This document shows positions 9,133-20,400 of a stretch of 64,000 nt of DNA, in pieces. The position numbers and the translations under genes are program-made. A model generated the notes under the pieces. The model was given only the letters and a program-made list of their open reading frames with translations, searched no databases and was not told where the DNA came from. Location of the stretch: the NCBI GenBank assembly GCA_016286205.1, contig JAEESF010000004.1, positions 62,001-126,000 on the forward strand, in the 5' to 3' direction. Numbering within the stretch: the first letter of the stretch is position 1; every line of letters begins with the position of its first letter. Source of the stretch: Colicola sp016286205 (GTDB lineage: Bacteria > Bacteroidota > Bacteroidia > Bacteroidales > Paludibacteraceae).

Positions 9133-10545
9133 ATGAAGAATTTTTCCAAAATTAATCGTGCCCTTGCGGCTAAGAAGAAATTTTTCTCTCTTTTCGCTGC
9201 TATGCTTTTTGCAGGAAGCATGATGGCAGCTTCGCTTATTAGTACATTTAACAAATCTACTGACATTACCGATTTGACTGCAGTTAAAGATGTTGCTGGT
9301 GTTGTTACATGGTCTGTTACTACTACTATTGGTGCCGGAGAACCGACTATCACAAAAGGCACCTCAAATTCCGTAGAAGCTATAAAGTTTGGAAACTCAA
9401 AGTCTGCTTACTACAAACCCGTAGTGTTCTCAACGAATTATTTCAAAGATGTACATGTAACCAAAGTGGTTATAAATTTGGTTAACAATGGTGCAAAAGA
9501 AGGAACTTTTACTGCCAAACAAGGTTCTGTTACAATTGGTTCTGAATCAAAGAACTTTGGAAATACTGCATGGGTACCTTTGACCGCTACCGGTACAGAA
9601 GGTCAAGGCGGAACATTGGAATTGACTTATTCGGTTGACCAAGCGTTCTATATTAGCTCTATCGAGGTAACTTATATCGGAACGGAACCGAATATTTCTG
9701 CATCTGTTGAGTCCATCAACTTTGGTGAGAAAAACGTTTACTATGCAGCACAGCGCACAGGAACCATTACTTTCGAGGTGACCAGTGAGAACCTCAGTTC
9801 TGACATTGATGTTGCTCTGAGTGATGACAACTATTTCTCAGTAGATATGTCTACCATTACTGCCAATCAATCAACGCCGGAAGTAGTAACAGTTGGATTC
9901 GCTATTTCGAACGCAGGTAGTTATGCAGCAAACTTGACTCTCTCGAGTGGAACAACTTCTCTTGTAATTCCTATCTCGTTGGAAGCTGTTGATATTGAAC
10001 CGACTACGTACAACAAAGTAACTGATGCTTCGGTTTTGAAGGCCGGTGATAAACTCATTCTTGTAGATGAGGGAAATACTGTAGTTGCAACACCGATGGG
10101 TAGTAATACCTATTTCAAGCTTGCGCAAATTACTGATTATGATTTCACAGCAGGAACAGTTAATATCTCTAACGAAGGAGCTGTTGTGCTTACTTTAGGC
10201 GGCACTGCCAGTGCTTGGACTTTAACTTCTGAGGAAGGACAGCTGACTGCAAAAGAATCAGGTAAATTTACGAAAGACGGTGAAGGAACTTGGACTATCG
10301 CTATTGAAGAAGGAAATGCAGTTATTGCTTCCGGCGATCTCAAGATTCAACATAATGTAGGTTCTGCTCGTATCTCTTGCTACACCAACCAAACTCCGAT
10401 TCAATTGTATCGCGTTCCAGGAACTGCTACTGGTGTTGAGAATATAGAGGCTGACACAAAGACAGTTAAGTTCTTCGAGAACGGTCAACTCTTCATCATT
10501 CGTGATGGCAAGACATACAACGTGCAAGGACAACAAGTTCGTTAA
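9133..10545 (+). CDS. Secreted Ig-like protein with truncated T9SS-like C-terminal tag
   Basis: 470 residues from the ATG at 9133. The signal peptide (KKFFSLFAAMLFAGSMMA, ending about residue 33) is nearly the same as that of the next gene. A beta-sandwich region follows, then an Ig-like domain (about 195-290) of the type seen in choice-of-anchor proteins, then a domain (about 295-430) also found at the end of the endonuclease protein at 46106. The last 40 residues (GVENIE...FFENGQLFIIRDGKTYNVQG) match the tail of the next protein and look like a T9SS type A sorting domain that stops after its sixth strand. Function unknown; surface or secreted location inferred. Confidence 0.75.
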   Translation: MKNFSKINRALAAKKKFFSLFAAMLFAGSMMAASLISTFNKSTDITDLTAVKDVAGVVTWSVTTTIGAGEPTITKGTSNSVEAIKFGNSKSAYYKPVVFSTNYFKDVHVTKVVINLVNNGAKEGTFTAKQGSVTIGSESKNFGNTAWVPLTATGTEGQGGTLELTYSVDQAFYISSIEVTYIGTEPNISASVESINFGEKNVYYAAQRTGTITFEVTSENLSSDIDVALSDDNYFSVDMSTITANQSTPEVVTVGFAISNAGSYAANLTLSSGTTSLVIPISLEAVDIEPTTYNKVTDASVLKAGDKLILVDEGNTVVATPMGSNTYFKLAQITDYDFTAGTVNISNEGAVVLTLGGTASAWTLTSEEGQLTAKESGKFTKDGEGTWTIAIEEGNAVIASGDLKIQHNVGSARISCYTNQTPIQLYRVPGTATGVENIEADTKTVKFFENGQLFIIRDGKTYNVQGQQVR

Positions 10546-10557
10546 AAAAGCATAACT

Positions 10558-10586
10558 GAAGGAGGCTCGCAGTGCGGGTCTTCTTT
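10558..10586 (+). terminator. Hairpin between the two tag-bearing genes
   Basis: A 13-bp stem with several G-T wobbles (GAAGGAGGCTCGC / GCGGGTCTTCTTT, AGT loop). Its inner CTCGC/GCGGG core is shared with the terminator at 13218-13246. No promoter is seen before the next gene, so partial read-through is likely. Confidence 0.5.
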
Positions 10587-10633
10587 GGTGTGTTAAACGA
10601 TACTAACACAATTAACTAATATCAATTATCTTT

Positions 10634-13144
10634 ATGAAAAAACTATTTTCAATTTTTGCTGCTCTGCTTTTCGCAGGTAGCATGATGGCGACCGATGTGA
10701 CATTTGTTGCAGGAACGGACAAGGCGGATGGTACGTCCATCACAAAGGACAATGTTACTATCTCTGTTACTGCTGGCACTTTCAGCCGTACGGATAATTA
10801 TCGTTGCTATGCAAGCAATACGATGACTATTTCGTGCTCTGTTGGCGTAATCACGAACATTGCCTTTACTTTTTCTGGTACTAATACAGGTGGTTGGGAA
10901 ACTTCTTATCAGCCTAATGCAACATCGTGGACGTCTCCTACTACGAGTGCTCAGGCACGTATGACACAAGTAGTTGTTTCTTACACTGTGGCTTCAGTAG
11001 CAGAACCGACATTTACCCCGACTAACGGAGACTTTGTGGGCTCTGTGAATGTAACATTGGCTTGCGCAACGTCAGAGGCTGTGGTTTATTACACCACAGA
11101 CGAAAATTTCAAAACTTCTCCGTCAACGACAGATTGGATTCCGTATTCTACTGCTATTCCATTGAGTGCTACTACAACTATCTGGGCTGCAGCTTTGAAA
11201 GGTGATGAATGGAGTAATGTAGCTGAGAAAACATACACAAAGCATGAATTGATTAACTGCGCAGCAGCTGCTGCATTGGCGAAAGATGAAGTAGCTTTCT
11301 TAGGTGAAGTAACAGTAACTTATGTTAACGGTGCCAACATTTACGTGAAAGATGCATCGGGCTATGCATTGCTCTATGCTTTTGATTATGGATTGGTTCC
11401 TGGTGATGTTGTTAATGGTTTTGTTGGCATATCGGCTCCGTATAGTGGTCTGCCAGAACTGAAACCTTCTGGTATAACAAAAGATGACTTGACTGTTGTT
11501 CATGGAACGGCTCCAGATCCAGAAGTGCTGACTGCTGCTCCAACGAATGCTGACATCAACAAATATTTCGTAATTAAGAACGTAACTTTGGAAGGAGAGT
11601 TTACTACTTCCGCTAAAACTAACCTGACTGCTACTATTGGTGAACAGACGTTTACACTGCGTAACAATTTCCAAATTGCACAAACTTTTGAGGCTGGCAA
11701 GAAATATGATATAGTAGGCGTTGGTAGCATCTATAACACTACTCTTCAAACTTACTTTATATCTGCAACAGAGGCAGTAGAAACTGTAAATTACTACCTC
11801 AAGAATAACTGGGGTGGTGGTGACTGGACCTGGCAACAGACAACCAAAGTGAGCGACAATGAGTATAAACTAGAGAATGTAGTCTTTGGTGGTACGGGTG
11901 TTAATGTAAACACCGCTGCATCGGACGAGGGATCTTCGTGGATTGCTCATGAGTCCTTCAATGGTAATACTATTAAGGCCTTGGATACAGTTACTCTCAC
12001 TTATGTAGTATCTAGCAACTCAATTTCTGCAATTCTTCTTGGTAGTTACGTTGCTCCTGCAGATCCGACTTGGACTGTTGCCGGTAGTTCTGCCGCAGCA
12101 TTTGGCACCACTTGGGCTGCTGACAATGCTGACAACGATATGGTTAAGCAAAGCGACGGAACCTTCCTTTGGGAGAGAACAGGCCTTGTGCTGGCAGCAG
12201 GTTCGGTTAACTTCAAGGTTTGCCGCGACCACGCTTGGACGGTGGCTTATCCGGCATCTGACTATAGTTTGGCTATCTCTGCAGATGGTATCTATACTAT
12301 TACAATCACCTTCGATCCTTCGACTAATACTGTTAGTGCCACAGCAACAAAGACCGGCGATGCTGTCGTTACTCCGGTTATTGAACTGAAGGGTTCGTGG
12401 AATGCAGCCGGCGCTTATGATGCAACTTGGAATGGCGGTGCAGCCTATACGTTTGTTGAGTCTGGAGTTGTGGCTACATACACAGTTAATTTCACTGAGA
12501 CAGGTACTTATGAACTCGGTTTGCAAGTTAATGGTGCTTGGACCGCTAATGGTGCAACCATTACTCGTACGGCTCCGGGTACTGACCTGGATAATGGCGG
12601 TACCGGAAATATGCATCTTGTAGTTGATGTAGTAGGTGAATATGAGTTCATCTGGACCTATGCAGTAAATAACCTGACAGTAATGTTCCCGGATGCTCCT
12701 GTTGCTGGCTGCGATTGGGATAATATTGACTTCCTTGGTGATGGTAGTCCTGAGCAAACATTTGGTAGCCAATTCAAAGTTTGCAAACCAGACAATGTAG
12801 GTGTTGTTAATATCCAAAAACCGGGCTTTGCAGATGAAACAGGTATTTATATGACCTTCCCAAGCGCTGCATTTGGTACTTTCTCGCTGGCTGCAAATCA
12901 ATATGCAATCCAAGGTGCGGGTGTTGTATTCTACCTCTCCGCTTTCAGTCTCCGTGAGACCGAAGTAACAGTTAACTGCGAGGGCAATGACATCGTCTTC
13001 ACCGTATTCAATGCTAAAGGTATTGCAACGGGCATTGAGAACAACGCAGTTGTTGAGAAGGCTGTTAAGTTCATTGAGAACGGCCAACTCTACATCATCA
13101 AGAATGGCGTGAAGTACAATGCTCAAGGTGCAGTAGTTCGCTAA
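10634..13144 (+). CDS. Large multidomain secreted protein with the same C-terminal tag
   Basis: 836 residues with a signal peptide (MKKLFSIFAALLFAGSMMA). Visible regions are: a beta-rich N-terminal domain; a chitobiase-C-terminal-like Ig unit (about 122-200, TFTPTNGDF, VYYTTD); an OB-fold-like domain (about 205-375, VAFLGEVTVTYVNGANIYVKD); two or three beta-sandwich units resembling SusE/SusF-type starch-binding repeats (about 385-700, e.g. WTVAGSS..FGTTW and IELKGSWN); and a final domain with the tag FIENGQLYIIKNGVKYNAQG. Glucan binding is a guess from those repeats; no catalytic residues are evident. It shares signal peptide and tail with the preceding gene, consistent with duplication of the ends. 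Confidence 0.75.
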   Translation: MKKLFSIFAALLFAGSMMATDVTFVAGTDKADGTSITKDNVTISVTAGTFSRTDNYRCYASNTMTISCSVGVITNIAFTFSGTNTGGWETSYQPNATSWTSPTTSAQARMTQVVVSYTVASVAEPTFTPTNGDFVGSVNVTLACATSEAVVYYTTDENFKTSPSTTDWIPYSTAIPLSATTTIWAAALKGDEWSNVAEKTYTKHELINCAAAAALAKDEVAFLGEVTVTYVNGANIYVKDASGYALLYAFDYGLVPGDVVNGFVGISAPYSGLPELKPSGITKDDLTVVHGTAPDPEVLTAAPTNADINKYFVIKNVTLEGEFTTSAKTNLTATIGEQTFTLRNNFQIAQTFEAGKKYDIVGVGSIYNTTLQTYFISATEAVETVNYYLKNNWGGGDWTWQQTTKVSDNEYKLENVVFGGTGVNVNTAASDEGSSWIAHESFNGNTIKALDTVTLTYVVSSNSISAILLGSYVAPADPTWTVAGSSAAAFGTTWAADNADNDMVKQSDGTFLWERTGLVLAAGSVNFKVCRDHAWTVAYPASDYSLAISADGIYTITITFDPSTNTVSATATKTGDAVVTPVIELKGSWNAAGAYDATWNGGAAYTFVESGVVATYTVNFTETGTYELGLQVNGAWTANGATITRTAPGTDLDNGGTGNMHLVVDVVGEYEFIWTYAVNNLTVMFPDAPVAGCDWDNIDFLGDGSPEQTFGSQFKVCKPDNVGVVNIQKPGFADETGIYMTFPSAAFGTFSLAANQYAIQGAGVVFYLSAFSLRETEVTVNCEGNDIVFTVFNAKGIATGIENNAVVEKAVKFIENGQLYIIKNGVKYNAQGAVVR

Positions 13145-13157
13145 GCAAAAGTAGAGA

Positions 13158-13210
13158 GCGGCAAGCCGCGTTTAGAGGCTTCGCCGTTTATAGCCCCTTG
13201 GGGCGTTTAG
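13158..13210. repeat. GTTTA-spaced mini-hairpin array, locus 1
   Basis: Short palindromes GCGGCaaGCCGC, GGCttcGCC and GCCCCttGGGGC are each followed by GTTTA. Related arrays are at 56439-56480 and 56970-57026 (inside a coding region), and a looser one is at 40133-40180. Confidence 0.7.
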
Positions 13211-13217
13211 AAAAGAA

Positions 13218-13246
13218 AACAGCTCGCAGAAATGCGGGCTGTTTTT
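13218..13246 (+). terminator. Rho-independent terminator after the 10634 gene
   Basis: 11-bp stem AACAGCTCGCA / TGCGGGCTGTT with a GAAA tetraloop followed by a T run. Together with the array at 13158 and the inverted CACGAGACAAT word at 13259 it fills the 362-base gap before 13507; no gene is seen in that gap. Confidence 0.88.
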
Positions 13247-13258
13247 GGGTTGTTCTTT

Positions 13259-13279
13259 TCTCGTGATTGTCTCGACTCG
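13259..13279. repeat. CACGAGACAAT word repeat, locus 2 (inverted)
   Basis: TCTCGTGATTGTCTCGA is the reverse complement of the words at 8876-8905 and 29841-29872. Degenerate TAGTCTGTCGTTAGTCTCTC words follow. Confidence 0.6.
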
Positions 13280-13454
13280 ATAGTCTGTCGTTAGTCTCTC
13301 GCCAGTCTGATTTGCCTATGTTTATGCACTATGGGGATAGTCCGAAAAAGGGCAACTCGCAGCAGGCAGGTTGTTCTTTTTGTTGGAAAAATGGTAAAAT
13401 TTATGGAAAAATGTACAATTTTTTTATATTTTTTATAGAAAAATGACGCGCGCG

Positions 13455-13486
13455 CTTGCACGAATAAAAAAAATGTTGTATCTTTG
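13455..13486 (+). promoter_or_regulatory. Promoter for the barrel-adhesin pair
   Basis: CTTG at 13455-13458, 20-bp spacer, TATCTTTG at 13479-13486. The predicted transcript start leaves a leader of only about 13 bases before the ATG at 13507. No other promoter is seen before the giant gene. Confidence 0.8.
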
Positions 13487-13506
13487 CGGCCGATAAAGTG
13501 TATTAT

Positions 13507-14424
13507 ATGCGCACGAAAAATGTTCATATTGTCCGCTTAGTCATTTTAACCGCATTTCTGATGCACCATGTGACAACACACGCTGAAGTGTGGAAGCAGT
13601 ATAATGTCAATACCAAACACTACTTCTCCATCTCGGCGAGCGGAGGCTATTATTCGCTATTTGAGAATATCCCTGAAGTCACAACCCGTGGCGGTGCGTC
13701 CGGAATGCTGGGAATTAACTATGAGATGCGATATAATGGTTTCTGGTTCTCGATCGGCGCAGACGTCCAGTATGCTACATCCACTCTGACTATGGCACCT
13801 TTTGATGCCCATCGAGAGATGTACGATACGCAAGGCAAGCGCGTCAGTTTCCACTATCACATCAACGAGTACAGCGATACGCAGAAAGATTTTCGAATAG
13901 GCGTACCGGTGCTGTTGGGCTTTTATACGAATGGCATATATGGCGCTGTGGGAGCAAAATTTTCCTATGCGCCGCATACTGTGACAACGCCAACTATCAA
14001 CTATACCACCACCGGAACATACGAGCGGTATATAGCTGATTTTGAGAATATGCCTAACCACTTTTATACCGAATATACCACTCCCGGTCACAGCGAAATC
14101 AAGATGCATCCGCAGGGTAGCGTTATCGCTGAGTTAGGTTACGACGTGCTGAACAAGGAGCGAATGAGCAACTACGCATTGTGCTCGGTGTTGAAAGTGG
14201 CTGTTTATGCGGAATACGGCATCAATAGCTGTATGAGCGGTGCGGAGCATAACGAACAATTATACGGCGTTAATCCGCTGAATCCGGCACAGTTGACTAT
14301 CGATTCCTACTATGCACGAATGGATCTGGATGAAGCACGCGTGGTCCCTTTTTACGTAGGCCTGAAAGTGACATTTATGCTACGTATCCGTACCTCTAAC
14401 TGCCGTTGTGAAGGTCCGCTATAA
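13507..14424 (+). CDS. Outer-membrane beta-barrel protein upstream of the giant adhesin
   Basis: 305 residues from the ATG at 13507 (an in-frame GTG at 13498 is the alternative). A signal peptide (about 1-25, ending THAEV) is followed by alternating aromatic/polar strands (YFSISASGGYYS, FWFSIGADVQYA, YGAVGAKFSYAP) and a final strand FYVGLKVTFMLRI, as expected for an outer-membrane barrel of the PorT/OMP_b-brl kind. It lies 20 bases upstream of the giant T9SS protein and shares its promoter. In flavobacteria a PorP/SprF barrel is paired with the adhesin SprB; a similar partnership is possible here but this protein is not clearly a PorP/SprF member. Confidence 0.7.
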   Translation: MRTKNVHIVRLVILTAFLMHHVTTHAEVWKQYNVNTKHYFSISASGGYYSLFENIPEVTTRGGASGMLGINYEMRYNGFWFSIGADVQYATSTLTMAPFDAHREMYDTQGKRVSFHYHINEYSDTQKDFRIGVPVLLGFYTNGIYGAVGAKFSYAPHTVTTPTINYTTTGTYERYIADFENMPNHFYTEYTTPGHSEIKMHPQGSVIAELGYDVLNKERMSNYALCSVLKVAVYAEYGINSCMSGAEHNEQLYGVNPLNPAQLTIDSYYARMDLDEARVVPFYVGLKVTFMLRIRTSNCRCEGPL

Positions 14425-14455
14425 TGTTTAGTGATTAGAGTTTAGTGTTTAGAGA
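14424..14455 (+). repeat. TTTAGTG/ATTAGAG word repeat at the giant gene's start
   Basis: Near-tandem 7-8 bp words (GTTTAGTG, ATTAGAG, TTTAGTG, TTTAGAG). The repeat provides the GTG at 14445 that is the best start of the giant ORF. Confidence 0.7.
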
Positions 14456-17400
14456 ATCGAGACATATTGCTTTGTTGTTTAGCAGCCTGTTGGCCGCTCT
14501 GTTGGCGTGCCCGATGGTTGTGAAAGCAGAATGTCCCGATTGGTACGACCTGACCGGCAGCCACGTGAAGTGCGAGATAGGTCCGTATAGCGCGCGTCAG
14601 ACTGGCAACGGCTGGACCACCCAAGTAGTCGATTTTGGTCCGGGTGAGATCCAGAGTCGTCATACGATTCACCGTGATGCCAACGAGATAGACCCGCGTA
14701 CTACGAACAACGGAACAGAACCGGGTTTGCATACTGTGCCGGCAGGCGAGATTGCATCCGTCCGTTTGGGTAACTGGTTGGATGGCCGTGTGACGGGTGC
14801 TGCAAATGAAACCGGTCAGGCAGAGCGTATTACTTATACCTTCACCGTCGATGACGATAATAAGTATCTGTTGATGCGTTATGCCATTGTATGGCAAGAC
14901 CCGCATAACCACAGCGACATTGTGCCGAGTTTTCAATTGGAGACTTTCTCGGGTGCAACAGGCAATACGCTGATACCTGGAGCATGTTATAACTTCGACT
15001 ACGATGCCAATGGTACACAAGTAGACCATACAGGCGAGTGGGCTACCCAATGTCGTATTTGTGCCTACTACCGTTTTGGAAATGAAGGTGCATATTATTA
15101 CTTCACAAATCGCTACAATCAAAATGGTTACGGACGTACACAAGGATACTATTATCAAGGAGATGATGTATATTATGCATATTATGCGGGTAACCATGTA
15201 GAGGACTGTCCTGAATTTACGTATCGCCATGAGAATCAAATCGTGGCTTGGCGTGAATGGCGTACACGTTTGATCAATTTGGAGGATTATGTAGGTCAGA
15301 CCGTTCGCCTGCGTTTCACCAGTTCTGACTGCGGTTATGTAGAGCACTGGGGTTATTCGTATTTTACCCTGAATTGTCTGCAAGTCAATATGTATTCGCC
15401 TACTTGTGGCGGTCCGACCGAGTATCGTACATTCACGGCTCCGCAAGGCCTGGGACTGAACTACATGTGGTACAAAGTAGACGAGAACAAGAACCGTCTA
15501 GAACAGTTGACGTCGGAGACCAGCAATACGCTAACCGTATTGAACGATGGTCAAATGTACGAGTGCTACATCTACTCGCAGGAAAACGCTAGTTGTAATA
15601 TATCTCTCTACGCAAAAGCTGAACCGCGTTTGCCGCTACCAGACTTTACCATCGACAAGCACGAAGATTGCGTAGATACGGTTTACCTGATAGACAATAG
15701 TGGCGTCTCGAGCGATGGAGTAACTATGCTTACGCCGCATGAGGATGTGGATGTGGTGACATGGGATTTCGGTGATGGTCGAACCAATGCGACATACAGC
15801 GCGGGTACCCCAATCACGTACGATAACGATGGCACATACACCATTACGCAGATAGTCAAGCTGAATAATGGTAACTGTACGGATACGCTTCGGAAAACCG
15901 TGACCGTTCGCGGTAAGATGACCAAGCATGAATCAGAAGTGTACGACACTATCTGTAGCGGCAGCAAGTACACGTGGAATGGCGATGAATATACCACTAC
16001 TGGCGTTTACCCATATATTGTTGTTAATGGTGCTGCCGGCGGATTCTGTGATAGTATAGCTCGCTTGCATCTGAAAGTTTGGGATTCGTACTACCGCAAC
16101 GATACGGTAGATGCGCTGGAAGGCAGAGAAATACCATATCAATGGCATAGCAATGGCGCCACGCGCAACCTGTATTCGAGTGGCGTCTATTGGGATTCGT
16201 GCGTATCAGTTCATGGTTGCGATAGTGTCTATCGACTGGTTTTGCGTGTAAGACCTAAGTACTTCTTCCTGGAAAAAGATACTATCTGCGAAGGAGAGAC
16301 CTACACCTATCATAAGAACGGAATAGGAATAGACTATACCGCAACGGGAACTTACTACGACTCTCTCTTCACTGCGAAGTATGGCAACGACTCGGTTTAT
16401 TGCTTGCAGCTATATGTTCGTCCGGCTTACCACTTCAGCGAGACGCGTAAGTTCTGTCAAGGCGATACGATTGATTTCCACGGTCAGCGTTTCTGGACAG
16501 ATGGTCTGCACACCGTTTCGTTTAAGACAACCAGAGGTTGCGACTCCATCTTTACGCTCAGCATGATACAACAACAGAAGTATCTGTTGGATACGATTGC
16601 TACCATCTCGGACAAAGAGTTGCCGTTTAATTTCCATGGCAGAATGTGTCCGGGAAGCGGAACTTACTACGACAGTCTGAGGACGGTCAATGGTTGTGAC
16701 TCAATCATCCGCTTGCGACTGACTGTCTGCCCGACATATTATTTTGAGGATACGCCGGTTACGTTGTGTCAAGGCGAGAGCTATAACTTCCATAACCATA
16801 GGCAGATTACCGAATCGGGTACTTATTACGACAGTCTAAAGACTGTTTATGGTTACGACTCGGTATATATGGTTCGTGTGACCGTTAATCCGACGTACCA
16901 TATTACCGAGACCGCACAAATAGTGGAAGGAGGCACCTATTATTTCTTCGGAACACCAATAACGGCGGGAGGAACCTATTCGCAGACATTTACTACGAAG
17001 CAAGGTTGTGATAGTATCATCACCTTGATTCTGTCGGTATATCCTAAGTATTTCATAGCCGAGACAGCATCGATCTGTCAGGGAGAGAGTTATACCTACC
17101 ACAAGAACGGCGCAACGGTGACCTATAATACGGCGGGAACCTATTACGACAGTTTGTTGACTGTGCATGGCTATGACTCGGTTTATGCGTTAACGCTGAC
17201 CATTCTGCCTAAGTATTTCTACCCGGACGAGCATACTATCTGTCAAGGACAAGAGTATAATTTCCATGGACGCATACTCAAAACGGCAGGTACATACTAT
17301 GACAGTCTGAAGACTCAGGCCGGTTGTGACTCGATTTATCGGTTGGATTTGCATGTCAATCCAACTCATCTGACGCGAATAACCGGTGAAATATGCCAGG

Positions 17401-20400
17401 GCGAGACATACCTGTTTGGCACGCGCCAACTTAGCGCAGCAGGCATCTATCGTGATACATTACACTCTGTGCAACATTGTGATAGTGTGATCGAACTGAC
17501 GCTCTACGTTCGCAATAAATACTTGATAGAAGAAACATACTCGATAGGCGAGGGAGAAACGTACACATGGCACGGAAAGAGCTTGACGCGCGCCGGATTC
17601 TATTACGATTCGTTGAGTACGGTCAACCTGGGTTGTGACTCAGTCTATCGTCTGACGTTGGTAGTTCATCCGAAATATTTCTTCGAGGATTCGCCGGTAA
17701 CTCTCTGTCAAGGTGAATATTATGATTTCCATGGCCATAAACAGATAGGTGAGAGTGGTATTTACTATGATAGTCTGAAGACGATACATGGTTATGACTC
17801 GGTTTACATGGTTCGCGTAACCGTTAATCCGAAATACAATGTGACGATTACGGCCCAAATGCCGGAAGGCGGTTCGTATAGTTTCTTTGACCAAATACTG
17901 ACTACCGGAGGAACATACACCAAGACATTCACTACGCAGCAAGGTTGTGATAGTATCATCACGCTGATTCTGTCCGTTTATCCGAAGTACTTTATCCCCG
18001 AGACAGCATCGATCTGTCAGGGTGAGACCTATACCTACCATAAGAATGGTTCTCCGATCACGTACAGCGTAGGCGGAACCTATTACGATAGTTTGAAGAC
18101 CGTTTATGGTTACGATTCGGTTTATGCGTTGACGCTGACAATTCTGCCTAAGTACTTCTATCCGGATGAGTATACTATTTGTCAAGGACAAGAGTATAAC
18201 TTCCACGGACGTATTCTGAAGAATGCAGGCGTTTACTACGATAGCCTGAAAACTAAAGCCGGCTGTGACTCGGTATATCGATTGGATCTGCATGTTAACC
18301 CAACTTATATAACCCCGTTGCGCGGTGATATATGTCAGGGCGAGACGTATCTATTTGGCACACGCCAATTGACGGAGAGCGGAGTATATCTGGATACAGT
18401 TCCTTCGGTCAACAACTGTGACAGTGTTCTGAGATTGTCGCTATATGTACACAACCGTTATACCGTAGATACGGTGGCGCATCTCTGCGAGGGCGATACA
18501 CTCCAATGGTACGGACGTTCGCTGACACAAGCAGGAGAATACTATGAAAATCGCACCACAACGTGGGGATGCGATAGTATTGTTCATTTGCGTCTCTATA
18601 CGCATTTGACATACAGCTTTACGGAGACTCAGAAAATCTGTGAAGGCGATTACTACGAGTGGCATGGCCAACAATTGAATACGGCAGGTGTTCATACCTT
18701 ATCGTTGAGTACAGTATACGGATGTGATAGCGTTTATACGCTCAACCTAACAGTCAATCCATCGTACATCAAAGATACAACGGCCATGATGTGTACCGGA
18801 GATACCTATATGTTCCTCGGTAAACCGTTGACACGCGGTGGATATTATGTAGATACTTTGCCGACCAAACTGGGATGCGATAGTATATTCCGTCTCACAC
18901 TAAATGAGTATCCGAAATATTTCATCGAATCAGAGCATACTATATGTAAGGGTGATGCTTATCCATGGCGTGGCAAGACACTGACCGCGGCCGGAATCTA
19001 CTACGATTCGCTCACGTCGGTTACCACAGGTTGTGATAGTGTATATAAACTGACACTTCGTGTCAATCCAACCTATGTTCAAGAACAGCGTGCTACCATT
19101 TGCGGCAACGAATATTATAATTTCAACGGTACGTTGCTCAACCAGACAGGCGAATATTACGATACAATTGCTACCGTTCATAATTGCGACAGTATATTCC
19201 ATCTCTATTTGACCGTTCTGCCAGCTTATCCTGCCCAAGAAATAACGGCATCGATATGTCAAGGCGAGACATATGATTTTGGAGGTAGATCGCTGACCAC
19301 AGGTGGATTATACATCGATTCGTTGACAACTGTCAACGGAGGTTGCGATAGTGTGGTACGTCTTAGCCTGACGGTTAATCCGATTTCGCGTGTTCCTATT
19401 TCGAGACATATTTGCCAAGGAACCAGTTACAATTTCCATGGCCGCAGTCTGACGCAGGCAGGCCAGTATATTGATACGCTGGCTTCTCGCGCCGGATGCG
19501 ATAGTATCATCACGCTCCAGTTGTATGTGCATGCACCTTACTATAACGAGATATCATCCACTATTTGCGCCAACGAGAGTTATGATTTCCATGGTATGTC
19601 ATTGAACACCAGTGGCGATTATACGTTGCCCGGACAAACATTGTGGGGATGTGATTCAACATACACACTCCACCTAACCGTTAATCCGACTTACACCCGT
19701 GATACAGTTATTCATATGTGCGCGGGAAGCGAAACGGTGATATTTGGCAAATCGTACAATCAGGGTGGTCACTACATAGATACGCTGCATACTCGCACGA
19801 CCGGATGCGACAGTATATTCCGCATTACCCTGATTGAGAACCTATCGTCGTTCATCCCGCAACGTGCGGTGTTCTGTAAGGGAAGTACATACCGTTGGCG
19901 TGGTCGAGACCTAACATCGCCGGGTGTATATTATGATTCGTTGACGACAGTCTTTAGCGGTTGTGACAGTATCTATCAACTCACGCTTGTTATGCAACCG
20001 GTGTTCTACGAAGAGACTACCAAACGCATATGTGCTAACGAGTTCTATACTTTCCATGGTAATCAATACAACCAGACAGGCGTTTACTACGATTCGCTGA
20101 TATCGGTAATAACCGGTTGCGACAGCATCTATAAACTCAACCTGACGGTAGATCCTACATATGTATTCACCGATCGTGATACTATATGCGAGGGCGAGTC
20201 GGTTGTGTTTGCAGGAGTTAGTAGAACCACAGGAGGATTCTACACAGACTCGCTTAGGTCGGTTGTTACCGGTTGTGATAGTGTGCGACACTTCAGCCTG
20301 ACCGTGAAGCCCAAACAGCGTATAACGCGCAACGAGCACATATGCGAAGGCGATTTCTATGACTTCAAGGGTATGCACCTTACTACTGCCGGGATATATG

